From Proteobacteria bacterium ST_bin16 (GTDB lineage Bacteria; Pseudomonadota; Gammaproteobacteria; Burkholderiales; Nitrosomonadaceae): a DNA stretch of 59,069 nucleotides. The notes beneath the pieces are model-generated. The model was not told where the DNA came from. It was given only the letters and a program-made list of their open reading frames with translations, and did not search any database. Positions within the stretch are counted from its first letter, which is position 1. Each line of letters opens with the position of its first letter. The stretch covers positions 1 through 59,069 of the forward strand of contig MSXT01000003.1 of NCBI GenBank assembly GCA_002083595.1. Reading direction: 5' to 3'. Shown piece after piece: positions 1 to 9,057 of this stretch. The position numbers and the translations under genes are program-made.

Positions 1-300
1 TGCGAGTAAATTGATCGGTTCGCTGATGCAATCAGAAAATGCCAGCACCTTGGTTTGAGGGTGCAAACGCGTTAATTTGCAAATGTGCTCAGCATCGATA
101 CTTTCACTTAACTGCCAATCAATGAGCGCCACATCGGGGCGATGCTCAGCTACCAGCGCAAAAAGATTTGCTATGTCTCCGGTTTCGGCGACCAGATGCA
201 CGGAAGCGTGATCCTTGAATAAAGCGCGTAGGCCAATGCGAATAAGATCAAAATTTTCAGCAACAAGCACACGAACTTTGTTATGTAATCTATCCGTCAT
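1..300 (-). CDS. Response regulator, receiver domain (3' end outside window)
   Basis: The minus strand encodes an ATG-started reading frame of 100 codons that runs off the left edge. It begins MTDRLHNKVRVLVAENFDLI and reads as a CheY-like receiver domain: a beta-1 strand (VRVLVAENF), a helix with IGLRALF, and the phosphoacceptor Asp in ALIDWQ near residue 66, followed by TKVLAFSD. The acidic pocket after beta-1 is E-N rather than the usual D-D. The arrangement (I-G-L-R after beta-1) resembles NarL/FixJ-type regulators, which would carry a C-terminal LuxR helix-turn-helix, but that part lies outside the window. Its target and partner kinase cannot be seen. Confidence 0.75.
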   Translation of the reverse strand, partial: MTDRLHNKVRVLVAENFDLIRIGLRALFKDHASVHLVAETGDIANLFALVAEHRPDVALIDWQLSESIDAEHICKLTRLHPQTKVLAFSDCISEPINLLA

Positions 301-815
301 ACTGATTCTTATAATATTTTGTGATAGGCATTCGGTGAGATTGAAGAGATTCCGCAGCTGATTGGGACCCGTTGCCCATTAAGGCGTGAATATATGATTG
401 CTATTCTATGAACGAATTGCAGCATGCCAAGCAGCAAAAAGAAGCGGATAGCGTGCGTTATTTGCTGTTATGACCTATAAAAATTGCTGGATGAATTTAA
501 AAAAAGAGACTGTTAAAACAGTGAAAATAAAAAATTTCAATAAGAATTCTTGTCAGATATTTTGAAATATTTTTGTCCGCAATATCTTTTTTGAATTATT
601 TATAATTTAATGAATAATAATGATTTTTTTATCATTCGTGATGTCGGATTATTGGGTAATAAAAAAAAATTGAAATATAAGCAAAATCCTTATTGCAATA
701 TGGGCATTTTATCGACAAAATATGTATACCCCTAAAAAAGGGGGATATATGTATATATATATGAAAAATTAATTAAATTTAGTGGTCTTAGAATTTAAAA
801 TAAGGAGTAATAATT
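301..815. other. AT-rich intergenic region
   Basis: A 515-base gap separates the divergent response regulator and PEP-CTERM genes. No coding frame is convincing. The right half is very AT-rich. It contains a hairpin-like inverted repeat at 725-750 (CCCC, A-rich loop, GGGG, flanked by alternating TA) about 70 bases before the PEP-CTERM start. No clear sigma54 -24/-12 pair was found here, although such promoters are common for PEP-CTERM genes in other species. Confidence 0.5.
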
Positions 816-818
816 ATG
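802..818 (+). promoter_or_regulatory. Strong ribosome binding site of PEP-CTERM gene 1
   Basis: AAGGAGTAA at 802-810 lies five bases before the ATG at 816. The same AAGGAGTAA string precedes the other two PEP-CTERM genes of the window (11693-11701 and 18627-18635, both minus strand), so it fixes all three start codons. Confidence 0.7.
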
Positions 819-1709
819 AAATTTGAATTAAAAAACCATATTACAAAAGCTGTAGCGCTGGCTTTGTGCAGTGCATTCGTTACCACAGCTCAAGCTGCAC
901 CAACCGCGATTAGCGGTTTCGGCACTACTTCCGCAACGATTGACGATGCAGGTTATTTCTCACCTTCTGGCGCACTCGGCTTAAGTTTCAACGGCAGAGA
1001 ATTTGTTAATTTGGGCACATTCGCATCTAACTGGTCGCTCTATGACAGTAGCGGGCCTGTTGCCGTTGCTGATTCGGTGACCGGTACCAATCCGTTTAGT
1101 ACGATTTCTTATTCCGTAGGCGGCGGCAGCGTTTCCGTTACTACTAATCTTGGTAGCAGTGGCTGGAGTTTGCTCGAAACAGTCAGTATTCCAGCGAGCG
1201 GCCACGTAGCTGTTCAAATTCAATTGACCAACAACACGGGTTTTGATGCTACCGATGTGCAATGGAGCGTTGGTGTTGATCCTGACCAAGGTGTTCCAGG
1301 CGGTGTCGGATTTGGCACAACAAATGTGATCCTGGGATCAGGCAGCGCTGCTGCTGTACAAGCGACCAGTGCGGATGGATGGTCGTTAACTCTGGCTAAC
1401 ACCACCAGTGCAGGGGCATTTGATGTTGCTGGGTATGTTGATCCGTTTAGCTGCTGCAGTCCGGTTAGTCCTGTTACCATTTTTTCTGCTTTACAAGCTG
1501 GTAGCCAAGGTTTTTCGGATAGCTCAATCAACTTGGGTTTTAATCTGGGAACCGTCTATGCTAAGTCTGATTTAGCACTTGGTCACTCTAATACTGTTAC
1601 TTTCGGTTATGAATACATCATGGCTGTTCCAGAACCAGAAACCTATGCAATGTTGCTGGCTGGTTTAGGTTTGATTGGCTTCTCAGCACGCCGCCGTATC
1701 AGTGCTTAA
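816..1709 (+). CDS. PEP-CTERM sorting domain protein
   Basis: This is a 297-residue secreted protein. It has an N-terminal signal peptide (lysines, then a hydrophobic stretch ending TTAQA-AP near residue 28), a Gly/Ser/Thr-rich beta-type middle, and a C-terminal PEP-CTERM tail: VPEPETYAMLLAGLGLIGF followed by the basic ARRR. PEP-CTERM proteins are recognised at the tail by exosortase (EpsH/XrtA type), cleaved, and delivered to the surface or exopolysaccharide matrix. No exosortase lies in this window. The middle domain is not recognised and its role is unknown. The start is set by a strong ribosome binding site, and a clear terminator follows, so it is probably monocistronic. Confidence 0.9.
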   Translation: MKFELKNHITKAVALALCSAFVTTAQAAPTAISGFGTTSATIDDAGYFSPSGALGLSFNGREFVNLGTFASNWSLYDSSGPVAVADSVTGTNPFSTISYSVGGGSVSVTTNLGSSGWSLLETVSIPASGHVAVQIQLTNNTGFDATDVQWSVGVDPDQGVPGGVGFGTTNVILGSGSAAAVQATSADGWSLTLANTTSAGAFDVAGYVDPFSCCSPVSPVTIFSALQAGSQGFSDSSINLGFNLGTVYAKSDLALGHSNTVTFGYEYIMAVPEPETYAMLLAGLGLIGFSARRRISA

Positions 1710-1735
1710 GGCATAAAGCTTTAGTTCTCAAGAAG

Positions 1736-1766
1736 CCCGCACTTCGCATTGAAGTGCGGGTTTTTT
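1736..1766 (+). terminator. Rho-independent terminator after PEP-CTERM gene 1
   Basis: A perfect 10-bp stem (CCCGCACTTC / GAAGTGCGGG) with a five-base loop is followed by six T residues. It lies 27 bases after the PEP-CTERM stop codon. Confidence 0.92.
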
Positions 1767-1893
1767 ATATCCTGGTTTGTCATTCGAAATAAATTCAATC
1801 TATTTGATTAGGCAATCCGCAGCACTATAAAATCAAGCAAGTAAGTTCGATTCATAATAAAATCGCGCTTTTTGTAAAAGCTGAATCAACACT

Positions 1894-2724
1894 ATGCATC
1901 CCATGCTGACCATCGCGGTGAAAGCCGCGCGCCGTGCCGGTAGTATTATCAATCAGGCATCGCAAAATCTGGATTTACTCAATGTATCGAAAAAATCGCA
2001 CAGCGATTATGTCAGCGAGGTCGATGGCGCGGCTGAGGAAGCCATTATCAAGGTGTTGCAGACCGCTTATCCCGATCATGCGATTCTGGCGGAAGAGAGC
2101 GGGCACCGAGGCGATCAGAAAAGTTCAGAATATCAGTGGATTATCGATCCTCTGGATGGCACGACCAATTTCTTGCACGGTTTTCCAAAGTACTCGGTTT
2201 CCATCGCGCTCAAGCATAAAGGTGCATTGAGTCATGCGGTGGTTTACGATCCCACGAATAATGAATTATTTACCGCTAGCCGCGGTGTCGGCGCTTATCT
2301 GAATGATCGTCGCATTCGCGTCGCTAAACGCAACAAGCTGGACGATTGCCTGATCGGCACGGGCTTGCCGTTTCGTGATTTGACGCACATCGATGCGTAT
2401 TTTGCTATGTTGAAAGACCTCGTGCCGCGTATCGCAGGAATCCGCCGTCCGGGTTCTGCTGCATTGGATTTGGCGTATGTCGCGTGCGGTCGCTACGATG
2501 GTTTTTGGGAAATCGGTTTGGCGCCGTGGGACATGGCGGCCGGATGTTTGTTGATTACTGAAGCGGGCGGACTGGTCGGCGATCTCGAGGGCAATGAAAC
2601 ACAATTGGAAAGTGGCCAGATAATTGCCGGAAATCCGAAGATATTTGGACATTTGCTGCAAGTGATCGCGCCGCATCTCACGCCGGCGCTGATCGAAGTG
2701 CAGCGCGCGGCAAAATCTCAATGA
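1894..2724 (+). CDS. suhB: Inositol-1-monophosphatase family protein (SuhB)
   Basis: The 276-residue cytosolic protein has the full metal-binding signature of Mg-dependent inositol monophosphatases: EE in ILAEESG (around residue 70), DPLDGTTNFLHGFP (around 88-101), and a C-terminal WDMAAG motif. It dephosphorylates inositol-1-phosphate in vitro. In proteobacteria SuhB also takes part in rRNA transcription antitermination. Its length is normal for the family. It stands alone on the plus strand and its last seven bases overlap the 3' end of the convergent scpB gene. Confidence 0.92.
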   Translation: MHPMLTIAVKAARRAGSIINQASQNLDLLNVSKKSHSDYVSEVDGAAEEAIIKVLQTAYPDHAILAEESGHRGDQKSSEYQWIIDPLDGTTNFLHGFPKYSVSIALKHKGALSHAVVYDPTNNELFTASRGVGAYLNDRRIRVAKRNKLDDCLIGTGLPFRDLTHIDAYFAMLKDLVPRIAGIRRPGSAALDLAYVACGRYDGFWEIGLAPWDMAAGCLLITEAGGLVGDLEGNETQLESGQIIAGNPKIFGHLLQVIAPHLTPALIEVQRAAKSQ

Positions 2725-3353
2725 CCGGATGCTTCCGGTTGTTCCAACGGTAGATGTTCATTTTCGCTGCCGGATTCAAGCAAGGATTTCATTTCTTCCA
2801 GCGGTGGCAGTTCTTCAATCGAGCGCAGATTCAAGTCGTCGAGAAAATGCGCTGTAGTGGCAAATAGTTCCGGTTTTCCCGGCACATTGCGGTGTCCGAC
2901 CGCTTCAATCCAGCCGCGTGCCACGAGTGTTTTGAGTATGGCGCTGGAAACACCGACACCGCGTATTTCTTCGATATCGCCACGCGTAACCGGCTGGCGG
3001 TAAGCGATGATCGCGAGCGTTTCCAGAATCGCACGGGAATAACGCGGCGCTTTTTGTGGCGTCAAGCGTTCCAAATACGGTTGCATCTCCGCTTTGGTCT
3101 GAAAGCGCCAGCCACTGGCCACAGTGACCAGTTCTATGCCGCTATCGCGCCATTGCTCGCGAACTTCCTCCAATAAATTCGCCAAGACCGTAGCACTTAA
3201 CTCGTTATTGAATAATTTCCGTAATTCGCTGACCGGTAAAGGCTCTGGCGTGGTAAGTAAAGCAGCCTCCAGAATTTGCCTGGTTTTTGCAGGGCTGAGC
3301 GAATCCTGTACTTCAGGCTGACTATACTCAGGCGGCATTGATCGAACGGACAT
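2718..3353 (-). CDS. scpB: Segregation and condensation protein B
   Basis: The 211-residue protein matches ScpB, the winged-helix kleisin-binding subunit of the SMC-ScpA-ScpB condensin that compacts and separates chromosomes. Conserved ScpB stretches are visible: RFQTKAEMQPYLERL, PRYSRAILETLAIIAYRQPVTRGDIEEIRGV and the following GWIEAVGHRNVPGKPELFATT. It is the last gene of the minus-strand operon and overlaps the 3' end of scpA by 26 bases, which suggests translational coupling. A GGAA element about eight bases upstream supports the ATG at 3353. Confidence 0.95.
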   Translation of the reverse strand: MSVRSMPPEYSQPEVQDSLSPAKTRQILEAALLTTPEPLPVSELRKLFNNELSATVLANLLEEVREQWRDSGIELVTVASGWRFQTKAEMQPYLERLTPQKAPRYSRAILETLAIIAYRQPVTRGDIEEIRGVGVSSAILKTLVARGWIEAVGHRNVPGKPELFATTAHFLDDLNLRSIEELPPLEEMKSLLESGSENEHLPLEQPEASGH

Positions 3354-4128
3354 AAATCATTCCGCTATCGGGAGATTGACAAATTTCCAGTAGCAACTCC
3401 TTGGCCAGTTCCAGAATGGCCAGGAAAGTGACGACGACTTCAGCGACGGTGGCCAGGGGGCTGAATAAGTCATAAAATTCAACCTGCTCAAACCCGCGCA
3501 GATCGCGTAGCACTTGGCTCATATAAGCACGCACGGATAGGGTTTCGCGTTTGATGTGATGGTGGCGGTTGACTTTGGCGCGCGTCAGAATAGCTGCCCA
3601 GGCGTTACGTAAATCGTCCATATTGATATGGGGTAATTGCTCGGTCCGTTTTTGTTCTATCCACACTTGAATAATGCTGAAATCGCGCTCGGCTTGCGGT
3701 AATTGATTCAAGCGCAGCGCGGCTGTTTTCATTTGCTCGTATTCCAGCAAACGTCGCACCAGCTCGGCGCGGGGATCGTGTTCTTCTTCCACAGCCGTCT
3801 TGGGATTGGGCAGCAGCATGCGCGATTTTATTTCAATCAGCAGCGCGGTCATCAGCAGATATTCGGCGGCCAATTCCAGTTGATCAACGCGCATCATTTC
3901 GACATAAGTCATATATTGCTGCGTGAGTTCGGCCATCGGAATATCGAGAATATTCAGATTGTGTTTGCGGATCAGATACAGCAGTAAGTCCAGCGGGCCT
4001 TGGAAGGTATCCAGAAAAACTTCCAGCGCATCCGGCGGAATATACAAATCCTGTGGGATCTCCAGCAACGGCTCGCCACAGATTTTGGCGACCGGCTGGG
4101 GTTCTGCAACATCAATAACCAGATTCAC
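3328..4128 (-). CDS. scpA: Segregation and condensation protein A (kleisin)
   Basis: The 266-residue protein is ScpA, the kleisin that bridges the SMC heads. The typical N-terminal stretch FQGPLDLLLYLIRKHNLNILDIPMAELTQQYMTYV is present (around residues 43-80), followed by EYLLMTALLIEIKSRMLLP and the C-terminal winged helix. The start codon is GTG. The first 35 or so residues before the domain are not conserved in the family, so a later start is possible. It lies 23 bases downstream of trpS, and scpB follows with an overlap. Confidence 0.93.
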   Translation of the reverse strand: MNLVIDVAEPQPVAKICGEPLLEIPQDLYIPPDALEVFLDTFQGPLDLLLYLIRKHNLNILDIPMAELTQQYMTYVEMMRVDQLELAAEYLLMTALLIEIKSRMLLPNPKTAVEEEHDPRAELVRRLLEYEQMKTAALRLNQLPQAERDFSIIQVWIEQKRTEQLPHINMDDLRNAWAAILTRAKVNRHHHIKRETLSVRAYMSQVLRDLRGFEQVEFYDLFSPLATVAEVVVTFLAILELAKELLLEICQSPDSGMIYVRSINAA

Positions 4129-4151
4129 CGTTTCAATCAGTGGAAAACATA

Positions 4152-5354
4152 TCAGGAATAACTGAGCCCCATCGCTTCGCGGATGTCGCGCATGGTTTCT
4201 TCCGCCAGCTTGTTGGCTTTTTCGCAGCCGTCCGCGATGATGTTACGCACCAGTGTCGGATCTTCTTCGTATTTTTTGATGCGCTCGTACATCGGGGCTT
4301 GTTCCGCGAGAATTTTGTCAATCACCGGGGTTTTACAATCCAGGCAGCCGATTTCAGCGTTCTTGCATCCTCGTTGCACCCATTCGCGGGTTTTGTCATC
4401 GGAATAAACCAAGTGGAATTGCCATACCGGGCACTTGGCGGGATCGCCCGGGTCGCTGCGCCGCACGCGTGCCGGATCGGTCGGCATGGTGCGGACTTTT
4501 TTGCGGATGCTTTCCGGGTCTTCGCGCAGACTGATGGTGTTGTTATACGACTTGGACATTTTTTGCCCATCCAGTCCCGGCATTCTGGAAGCTTCGGTCA
4601 GCAATGTTTCCGGCTCGGCCAGAATCATTTTGCCGCCGCCTTCCAGGTAGCCGAATAAGCGTTCGCGGTCACCCAGGCTCAAATTCTGTTGTTCGTTCAG
4701 CAACGAACGCGCTTCTTCCAATGCATTTTCATCGCCCTGTTCCTGATATAGCGTGCGCAACTCGGTGTACAGTTTGGATTTCTTCGATCCCAGTTTTTTG
4801 ATCGCCGCTTCGGCTTTTTCTTCAAACCCCGGTTCCTTGCCATAGATGTGGTTGAAGCGGCGTGCAATTTCACGCGTGAATTCAAGATGCGGTGCTTGAT
4901 CTTCACCGACCGGAACCCGGTTGGCGCGGTAAATAAGAATATCGGCGCTTTGCAACAGCGGATAGCCAAGGAAACCGTAGGTACTGAGATCTTTCTCGGA
5001 CAATTTTTCCTGCTGGTCTTTATACGTCGGCACGCGTTCCAGCCAGCCGAGCGGCGTCATCATCGACAGCAATAAATACAGCTCGGCATGTGCAGGGACT
5101 TTGGATTGAATGAATAAAATCGCCTGCGACGGATCAACACCCGCAGCCAGCCAGTCGATGACCATGTCCCAGACATTCTGTTCGATAATTTCCGGCGTAT
5201 CGTAATGCGTTGTCAAGGCATGCCAATCGGCGACAAAAAACAGACATTCGTATTGCTGCTGCAACTTCACCCAATTTTTTAATACGCCGTGATAATGTCC
5301 TAAATGCAGGCTGCCGGTGGGGCGCATACCTGATAAAACGCGATCAGCAAACAT
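4152..5354 (-). CDS. trpS: Tryptophanyl-tRNA synthetase
   Basis: This class Ic aminoacyl-tRNA synthetase charges tRNA-Trp. The HIGH-like motif is HLGH at residues 17-20 and the KMSKS loop is at 265-269. The protein has 400 residues against about 330-340 for the common bacterial form. The extra length is a Lys/Glu-rich insertion at roughly residues 177-245 between the catalytic halves. Longer TrpRS variants of this kind occur in betaproteobacteria. Two cysteine-containing stretches (CPVW, CLDCKT) lie near residues 310-345. It sits between the M50 protease gene (30-base gap) and scpA. Confidence 0.95.
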   Translation of the reverse strand: MFADRVLSGMRPTGSLHLGHYHGVLKNWVKLQQQYECLFFVADWHALTTHYDTPEIIEQNVWDMVIDWLAAGVDPSQAILFIQSKVPAHAELYLLLSMMTPLGWLERVPTYKDQQEKLSEKDLSTYGFLGYPLLQSADILIYRANRVPVGEDQAPHLEFTREIARRFNHIYGKEPGFEEKAEAAIKKLGSKKSKLYTELRTLYQEQGDENALEEARSLLNEQQNLSLGDRERLFGYLEGGGKMILAEPETLLTEASRMPGLDGQKMSKSYNNTISLREDPESIRKKVRTMPTDPARVRRSDPGDPAKCPVWQFHLVYSDDKTREWVQRGCKNAEIGCLDCKTPVIDKILAEQAPMYERIKKYEEDPTLVRNIIADGCEKANKLAEETMRDIREAMGLSYS

Positions 5355-5384
5355 GTTGATGTTCCAAATGTAAGAAAGAAGTTG

Positions 5385-6050
5385 TTAGATGTATAACCCG
5401 AAAATCGACGCAATGATAGTATTAACCCACAGAATCACCGGTCCGATCACGGTATTCAGCAGGCCGCTGAGTAACAATACCAGTAATATCATAAAGCCGT
5501 AAGGCTCAATCTGTGAAAATTGGTACGCCCAACGATGCGGCAGCAAACTCATAGTCATGCGGCCGCCGTCCAGCGGCGGCAGTGGCAGCAGATTGAGCAC
5601 CATCAAAATCACATTGATTTTAATTCCCGCGATCCCCATCAGCGCCAACGGCGTGGCGAAGCTGCTCTCCGGCATGGCCATAGCCAGCTTAATCATCAAT
5701 GCCCAAAAAACCGCCATTAGCAGATTGGCGCCGGGTCCGGCAGCGGCGACCCACAGCATGTCGTGTTTCGGGTGGCGCAAGTTGGCGAAATTAACCGGCA
5801 CCGGTTTGGCCCAGCCGAACAAGAATCCCGCACCGATGGTCAGTTTGCTGAGAACAAACAGCGATAACGGTACCAAAATCGTGCCGACAGGATCGATGTG
5901 CCGCGCCGGGTTAAGACTGATGCGGCCAGCGTTAAAAGCTGTGAGATCGCCGAATTTTTTGGCGATATAGCCGTGTGCCGCTTCATGCATGGTGATAGCC
6001 AGAATAACCGGCAAGGCATAAATGGCAATGCCTTGAATAATCTCATTCAT
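5385..6050 (-). CDS. Site-2 protease family (M50) membrane metalloprotease
   Basis: A polytopic membrane protein of 221 residues with the zinc motif HEAAH at residues 22-26 in the first membrane helix. The M50 second motif, NLLPLPPLDGGR, carries the third metal ligand Asp. This is the compact M50B type without a PDZ domain, often found between yciO and trpS in betaproteobacteria. Its substrate is unknown. The frame can be extended to a TTG at 6062, but the ATG at 6050 has a better upstream GGAA element and overlaps the yciO-like stop codon by eight bases. Confidence 0.9.
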   Translation of the reverse strand: MNEIIQGIAIYALPVILAITMHEAAHGYIAKKFGDLTAFNAGRISLNPARHIDPVGTILVPLSLFVLSKLTIGAGFLFGWAKPVPVNFANLRHPKHDMLWVAAAGPGANLLMAVFWALMIKLAMAMPESSFATPLALMGIAGIKINVILMVLNLLPLPPLDGGRMTMSLLPHRWAYQFSQIEPYGFMILLVLLLSGLLNTVIGPVILWVNTIIASIFGLYI

Positions 6051-6675
6051 GCTCAATTCCAAACGGTTCGAGGCTGCCTTTACCAGGCCGGATCAATTCC
6101 GGCACGGCAGTCGTCAGATCGATCACGGTGGTCATGTCGATGCCGCAGGAACCGGCATCCATCACCAATTCAACCTGATGCTCCAAACGTTCGCGGATTT
6201 CTTCCGCATCGTTCAGCGGCAGTTCGTCTCCGGGCAATATCAAGGTGGAGCTGAGCAACGGCTCGCCGAGCTCTTCCAGCAGCGCCAGCACCACCGGATG
6301 ATCGGGAATACGCAGGCCGATGGTGTTGCGTTTCGGGTGTTGCATGCGGCGCGGCACTTCTCGGGTTGCTTGCAAAATGAAGGTGTAGCTGCCGGGTGTC
6401 GTGGCTTTGAGCAGGCGATATTGGCTGTTGTCGACTTTGGCGTAGGTGGCGATTTCCGCCAGATTGCGGCATACCAATGTGAAATGATGCCGCTCATCCA
6501 CCTCCCGGATAGTGCGGATGCGGGTCATCGCGTCTTTATCGCCGAGATGGCAGCCCAAGGCATAGCATGAATCGGTCGGGTACACGATGATTCCGCCGCT
6601 GCGCACGATGGCAACCGCTTGCTTGATCAAGCGCAAATGCGGGGTATCGGTGTGAATGGAGAAAAATTGGGCCAC
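6043..6675 (-). CDS. YciO/Sua5/YrdC family protein
   Basis: The 210-residue cytosolic protein has the YrdC fold. It includes the nucleotide/threonine binding segments GGIIVYPTDSCYALGCHLG (around 27-46) and HHFTLVCRNL, and the central stretch PGSYTFILQATREVPRR. Family members such as TsaC/Sua5 make threonylcarbamoyl-adenylate for the t6A tRNA modification. The YciO branch, which this resembles in length and context, is a paralogue whose role is less certain. The GTG start has no strong ribosome binding site. It overlaps the downstream M50 gene by eight bases. Confidence 0.88.
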   Translation of the reverse strand: MAQFFSIHTDTPHLRLIKQAVAIVRSGGIIVYPTDSCYALGCHLGDKDAMTRIRTIREVDERHHFTLVCRNLAEIATYAKVDNSQYRLLKATTPGSYTFILQATREVPRRMQHPKRNTIGLRIPDHPVVLALLEELGEPLLSSTLILPGDELPLNDAEEIRERLEHQVELVMDAGSCGIDMTTVIDLTTAVPELIRPGKGSLEPFGIEHE

Positions 6676-6717
6676 AGTGAAACGGTATCGGGATTATTTG
6701 AATTTCACATCAAAACA

Positions 6718-7578
6718 TCAATACGCAAGCTCGGCTGCGACCGTATTTTTCCAATGCTGCCAGACCGGAGTGCAACCGGCCGGGAATTCAGGTAACTGCC
6801 CGAGATCGAAATGACTTTCCCTCGGTCCGTGAAAATCCGAACCGCACGATGCCAGCAGATTCCTGTCTTTGGCATGCTGGGCAAACCGCTGTGCCTGCTC
6901 CAGGGTGTGGCTGGATGTAACGACTTCGAGGCCTGATCCGCCGAGTGCGCAAAATTCGTCGAGCAAATCGCTGAGCACATTTTTGCCCAGATCGTAGCGG
7001 CCCGGATGCGCAATCACGGCGTGGCCGCCGCTGCCGCAGATCCAGCTGACCGCATCGCTGAGCGTGGCCCATTCATGCGGCGCATACCCGGGTTTGCCTT
7101 TGACCAGATATTTTTTAAATACCGACTTAACATCCTTGGCATAGCCTTGCTCAACCAGAAAACGCGCAAAGTGCGTGCGTCCGATCAAACGGCGCACGCC
7201 GACATAAGCATATGCGCCTTCCAGGCTGCCGTGGATACCGGTTTTTGCCAGCTCTGCGGCAATATTTTCGGCGCGTTGGGTGCGTCCGGCGCGAACGGCG
7301 GTCAAACCTTCAACCAGTGGCGCGTAACCCGGATCAATGTCCAATCCAACGATATGCAATGTGCGGCCGCGCCAGCTGACGGATATTTCCACGCCGTTTA
7401 TAAATGTGATACTTTTCGTTTCGGCGGTCTGACGCGCTTCCGCGAGTCCGGCGATATCGTCGTGATCGGTCAACGCCAGTGTTTCGACGCCACGCAAGGC
7501 GGCGCGCTCAACCAGTTGAGCGGGTGATAACACACCATCGGAAATGGTGGAGTGACAATGCAAATCAATATTGAGCAT
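6718..7578 (-). CDS. PHP-domain phosphoesterase (RNase AM / nucleoside bisphosphate phosphatase type)
   Basis: The PHP metal site is clear: DLHCHS at the N terminus, LTDHDD about 40 residues later, GVEIS, HFARFL, VIAHPGRY and the C-terminal SCGSDFHGP. The family (E. coli YciV/TrpH) trims 5' ends of RNA and hydrolyses 3',5'-nucleoside bisphosphates. Starting at the ATG at 7578 the protein begins MLNIDLHCHS, as family members do, giving 286 residues. The frame stays open to a TTG at 7617, but that would add 13 residues with no family support. It is the first gene of the operon that continues through the yciO-like, M50, trpS, scpA and scpB genes. Confidence 0.88.
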   Translation of the reverse strand: MLNIDLHCHSTISDGVLSPAQLVERAALRGVETLALTDHDDIAGLAEARQTAETKSITFINGVEISVSWRGRTLHIVGLDIDPGYAPLVEGLTAVRAGRTQRAENIAAELAKTGIHGSLEGAYAYVGVRRLIGRTHFARFLVEQGYAKDVKSVFKKYLVKGKPGYAPHEWATLSDAVSWICGSGGHAVIAHPGRYDLGKNVLSDLLDEFCALGGSGLEVVTSSHTLEQAQRFAQHAKDRNLLASCGSDFHGPRESHFDLGQLPEFPAGCTPVWQHWKNTVAAELAY

Positions 7579-7705
7579 GTAAATTCGTTGCGCAATGCGG
7601 GACACGCATGATAGCAAATAACCCGATTGAAGAGAAATAATTGTATTGGATAATGAAAGAGATAGTTAGATCCATGATAGAGAAACCATTTTGCAAGGAC
7701 TCCCA

Positions 7706-8929
7706 ATGACTATGCTACAAACTGTTCGCGATCATCTTGCTGCTGCGCCGCATCGCAGCCTCTTTCTGGCGGGCGCGCTGCAAGGCGTGCTGACGGTATT
7801 TTGGTGGATATTCGACCTGACCGGACGTTACGGCATCGCCGGATCGATGACCGCTTGGAGCATCGCCCCGACTTGGGCGCACGCATTCCTGATGATCTAT
7901 GGTTTTTTCCCGTTTTTTATTTTCGGTTTCTTGTTCACCACGTACCCCAACTGGATGAACGGTGAAAAGGTAAAACCGCAAGAATATATTGCTACCTGTG
8001 CTTTGATGGCGGCGGGCGTGGTACTGTTTTATGCAGGCTTGTTGACGCACAAAGTCATCAGCATTACCGGCGTGGAACTGACGCTGGCTGGATGGAGCAT
8101 CGCCGTTTACGTGCTGTTTCGCATCCTGCTCACAACCCCGGCGCAGGACAAGCGCCATGCCCGGGTCACCAGCGTTGCGCTGCTGATGGGCTGGTTCGGC
8201 GTGGCGGCGTATTTGGTCTGGCTGGTCACTGGCGCCGCGCTGGCGCTCGATTGCGCGCGCGTTGCCGGAATCTGGTTTTTTCTGCTGCCAATCGTACTGA
8301 CCGTTTCACATCGTATGATCCCGTTTTTCTCCAGCCGCGTGCTCGACAATTACGAAATGGTGCGGCCGTTCTGGATGCTGTGGCTGATGCTCGGCTGCAT
8401 TGCCGCGCACGGCTTGCTGCAATGCTTTGAGTTAACAGCTTATCTGTGGCTCGCCGACTTCCCGTTGGCCGGGTGCGCGCTGTATTTGTCGTACCGCTGG
8501 GGATTGCAACGCAGCTTTAAAGTCAGCCTGCTGGCGGTGCTGCACATCTCGTTCGCCTGGTTCGGCATCGCCATGCTGCTCTATGCTGTGCAAAGCCTAG
8601 TGTATTTTGCCTCCGGCAATCTGATTTTGGGCCTCGCCCCGCTGCACGCGCTCGGCATCGGCTTCTTCTCCGGCATGATCCTCGCGATGGCCTCGCGCGT
8701 CACCCTCGGCCACTCCGGACGGCCATTGGAACTCGACCGCTTCACCTGGCTGCTGTTTCTGGGTTTCCAGGCAACCGCCGTGATCCGGATTCTGGCCGAC
8801 CTCATCCCGGCCATCGCACCGATGTTCTATGTGCTGGCCGCACTGGTTTGGCTGACGTGCTTCGGTCTTTGGGCGATTAAGTTTGCGCCGATTTATTGGC
8901 GTGCGAGGGTGGACGGGAAGGCGGGGTAG
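7706..8929 (+). CDS. nnrS: NnrS family membrane protein
   Basis: A very hydrophobic protein of 407 residues with about 12 predicted membrane segments and family stretches such as HAFLMIYGFFPFFIFGFLFT and HALGIGFFSGMILAMASRVTLGHSGRPL. NnrS is a haem- and copper-containing inner-membrane protein linked to nitric oxide stress and denitrification. Nitrifiers generate NO, so its presence fits. The frame is open from a TTG at 7691, but AAGGA seven bases upstream points to the ATG at 7706. It stands alone, divergent from the PHP operon. No FNR/NNR-type box was seen in the 127-base gap between the two starts. Confidence 0.9.
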   Translation: MTMLQTVRDHLAAAPHRSLFLAGALQGVLTVFWWIFDLTGRYGIAGSMTAWSIAPTWAHAFLMIYGFFPFFIFGFLFTTYPNWMNGEKVKPQEYIATCALMAAGVVLFYAGLLTHKVISITGVELTLAGWSIAVYVLFRILLTTPAQDKRHARVTSVALLMGWFGVAAYLVWLVTGAALALDCARVAGIWFFLLPIVLTVSHRMIPFFSSRVLDNYEMVRPFWMLWLMLGCIAAHGLLQCFELTAYLWLADFPLAGCALYLSYRWGLQRSFKVSLLAVLHISFAWFGIAMLLYAVQSLVYFASGNLILGLAPLHALGIGFFSGMILAMASRVTLGHSGRPLELDRFTWLLFLGFQATAVIRILADLIPAIAPMFYVLAALVWLTCFGLWAIKFAPIYWRARVDGKAG

Positions 8930-9057
8930 TGGATGTCTGGCGCTACTCTGCAGAACTGATAAAGTTTGATAGGATGAAACTTACATAAGTATCACTCATA
9001 AGGAATGTTGAGAAAATTGCGAATACCTAATTCATTTAGCCATCTTATGATCTGTCT

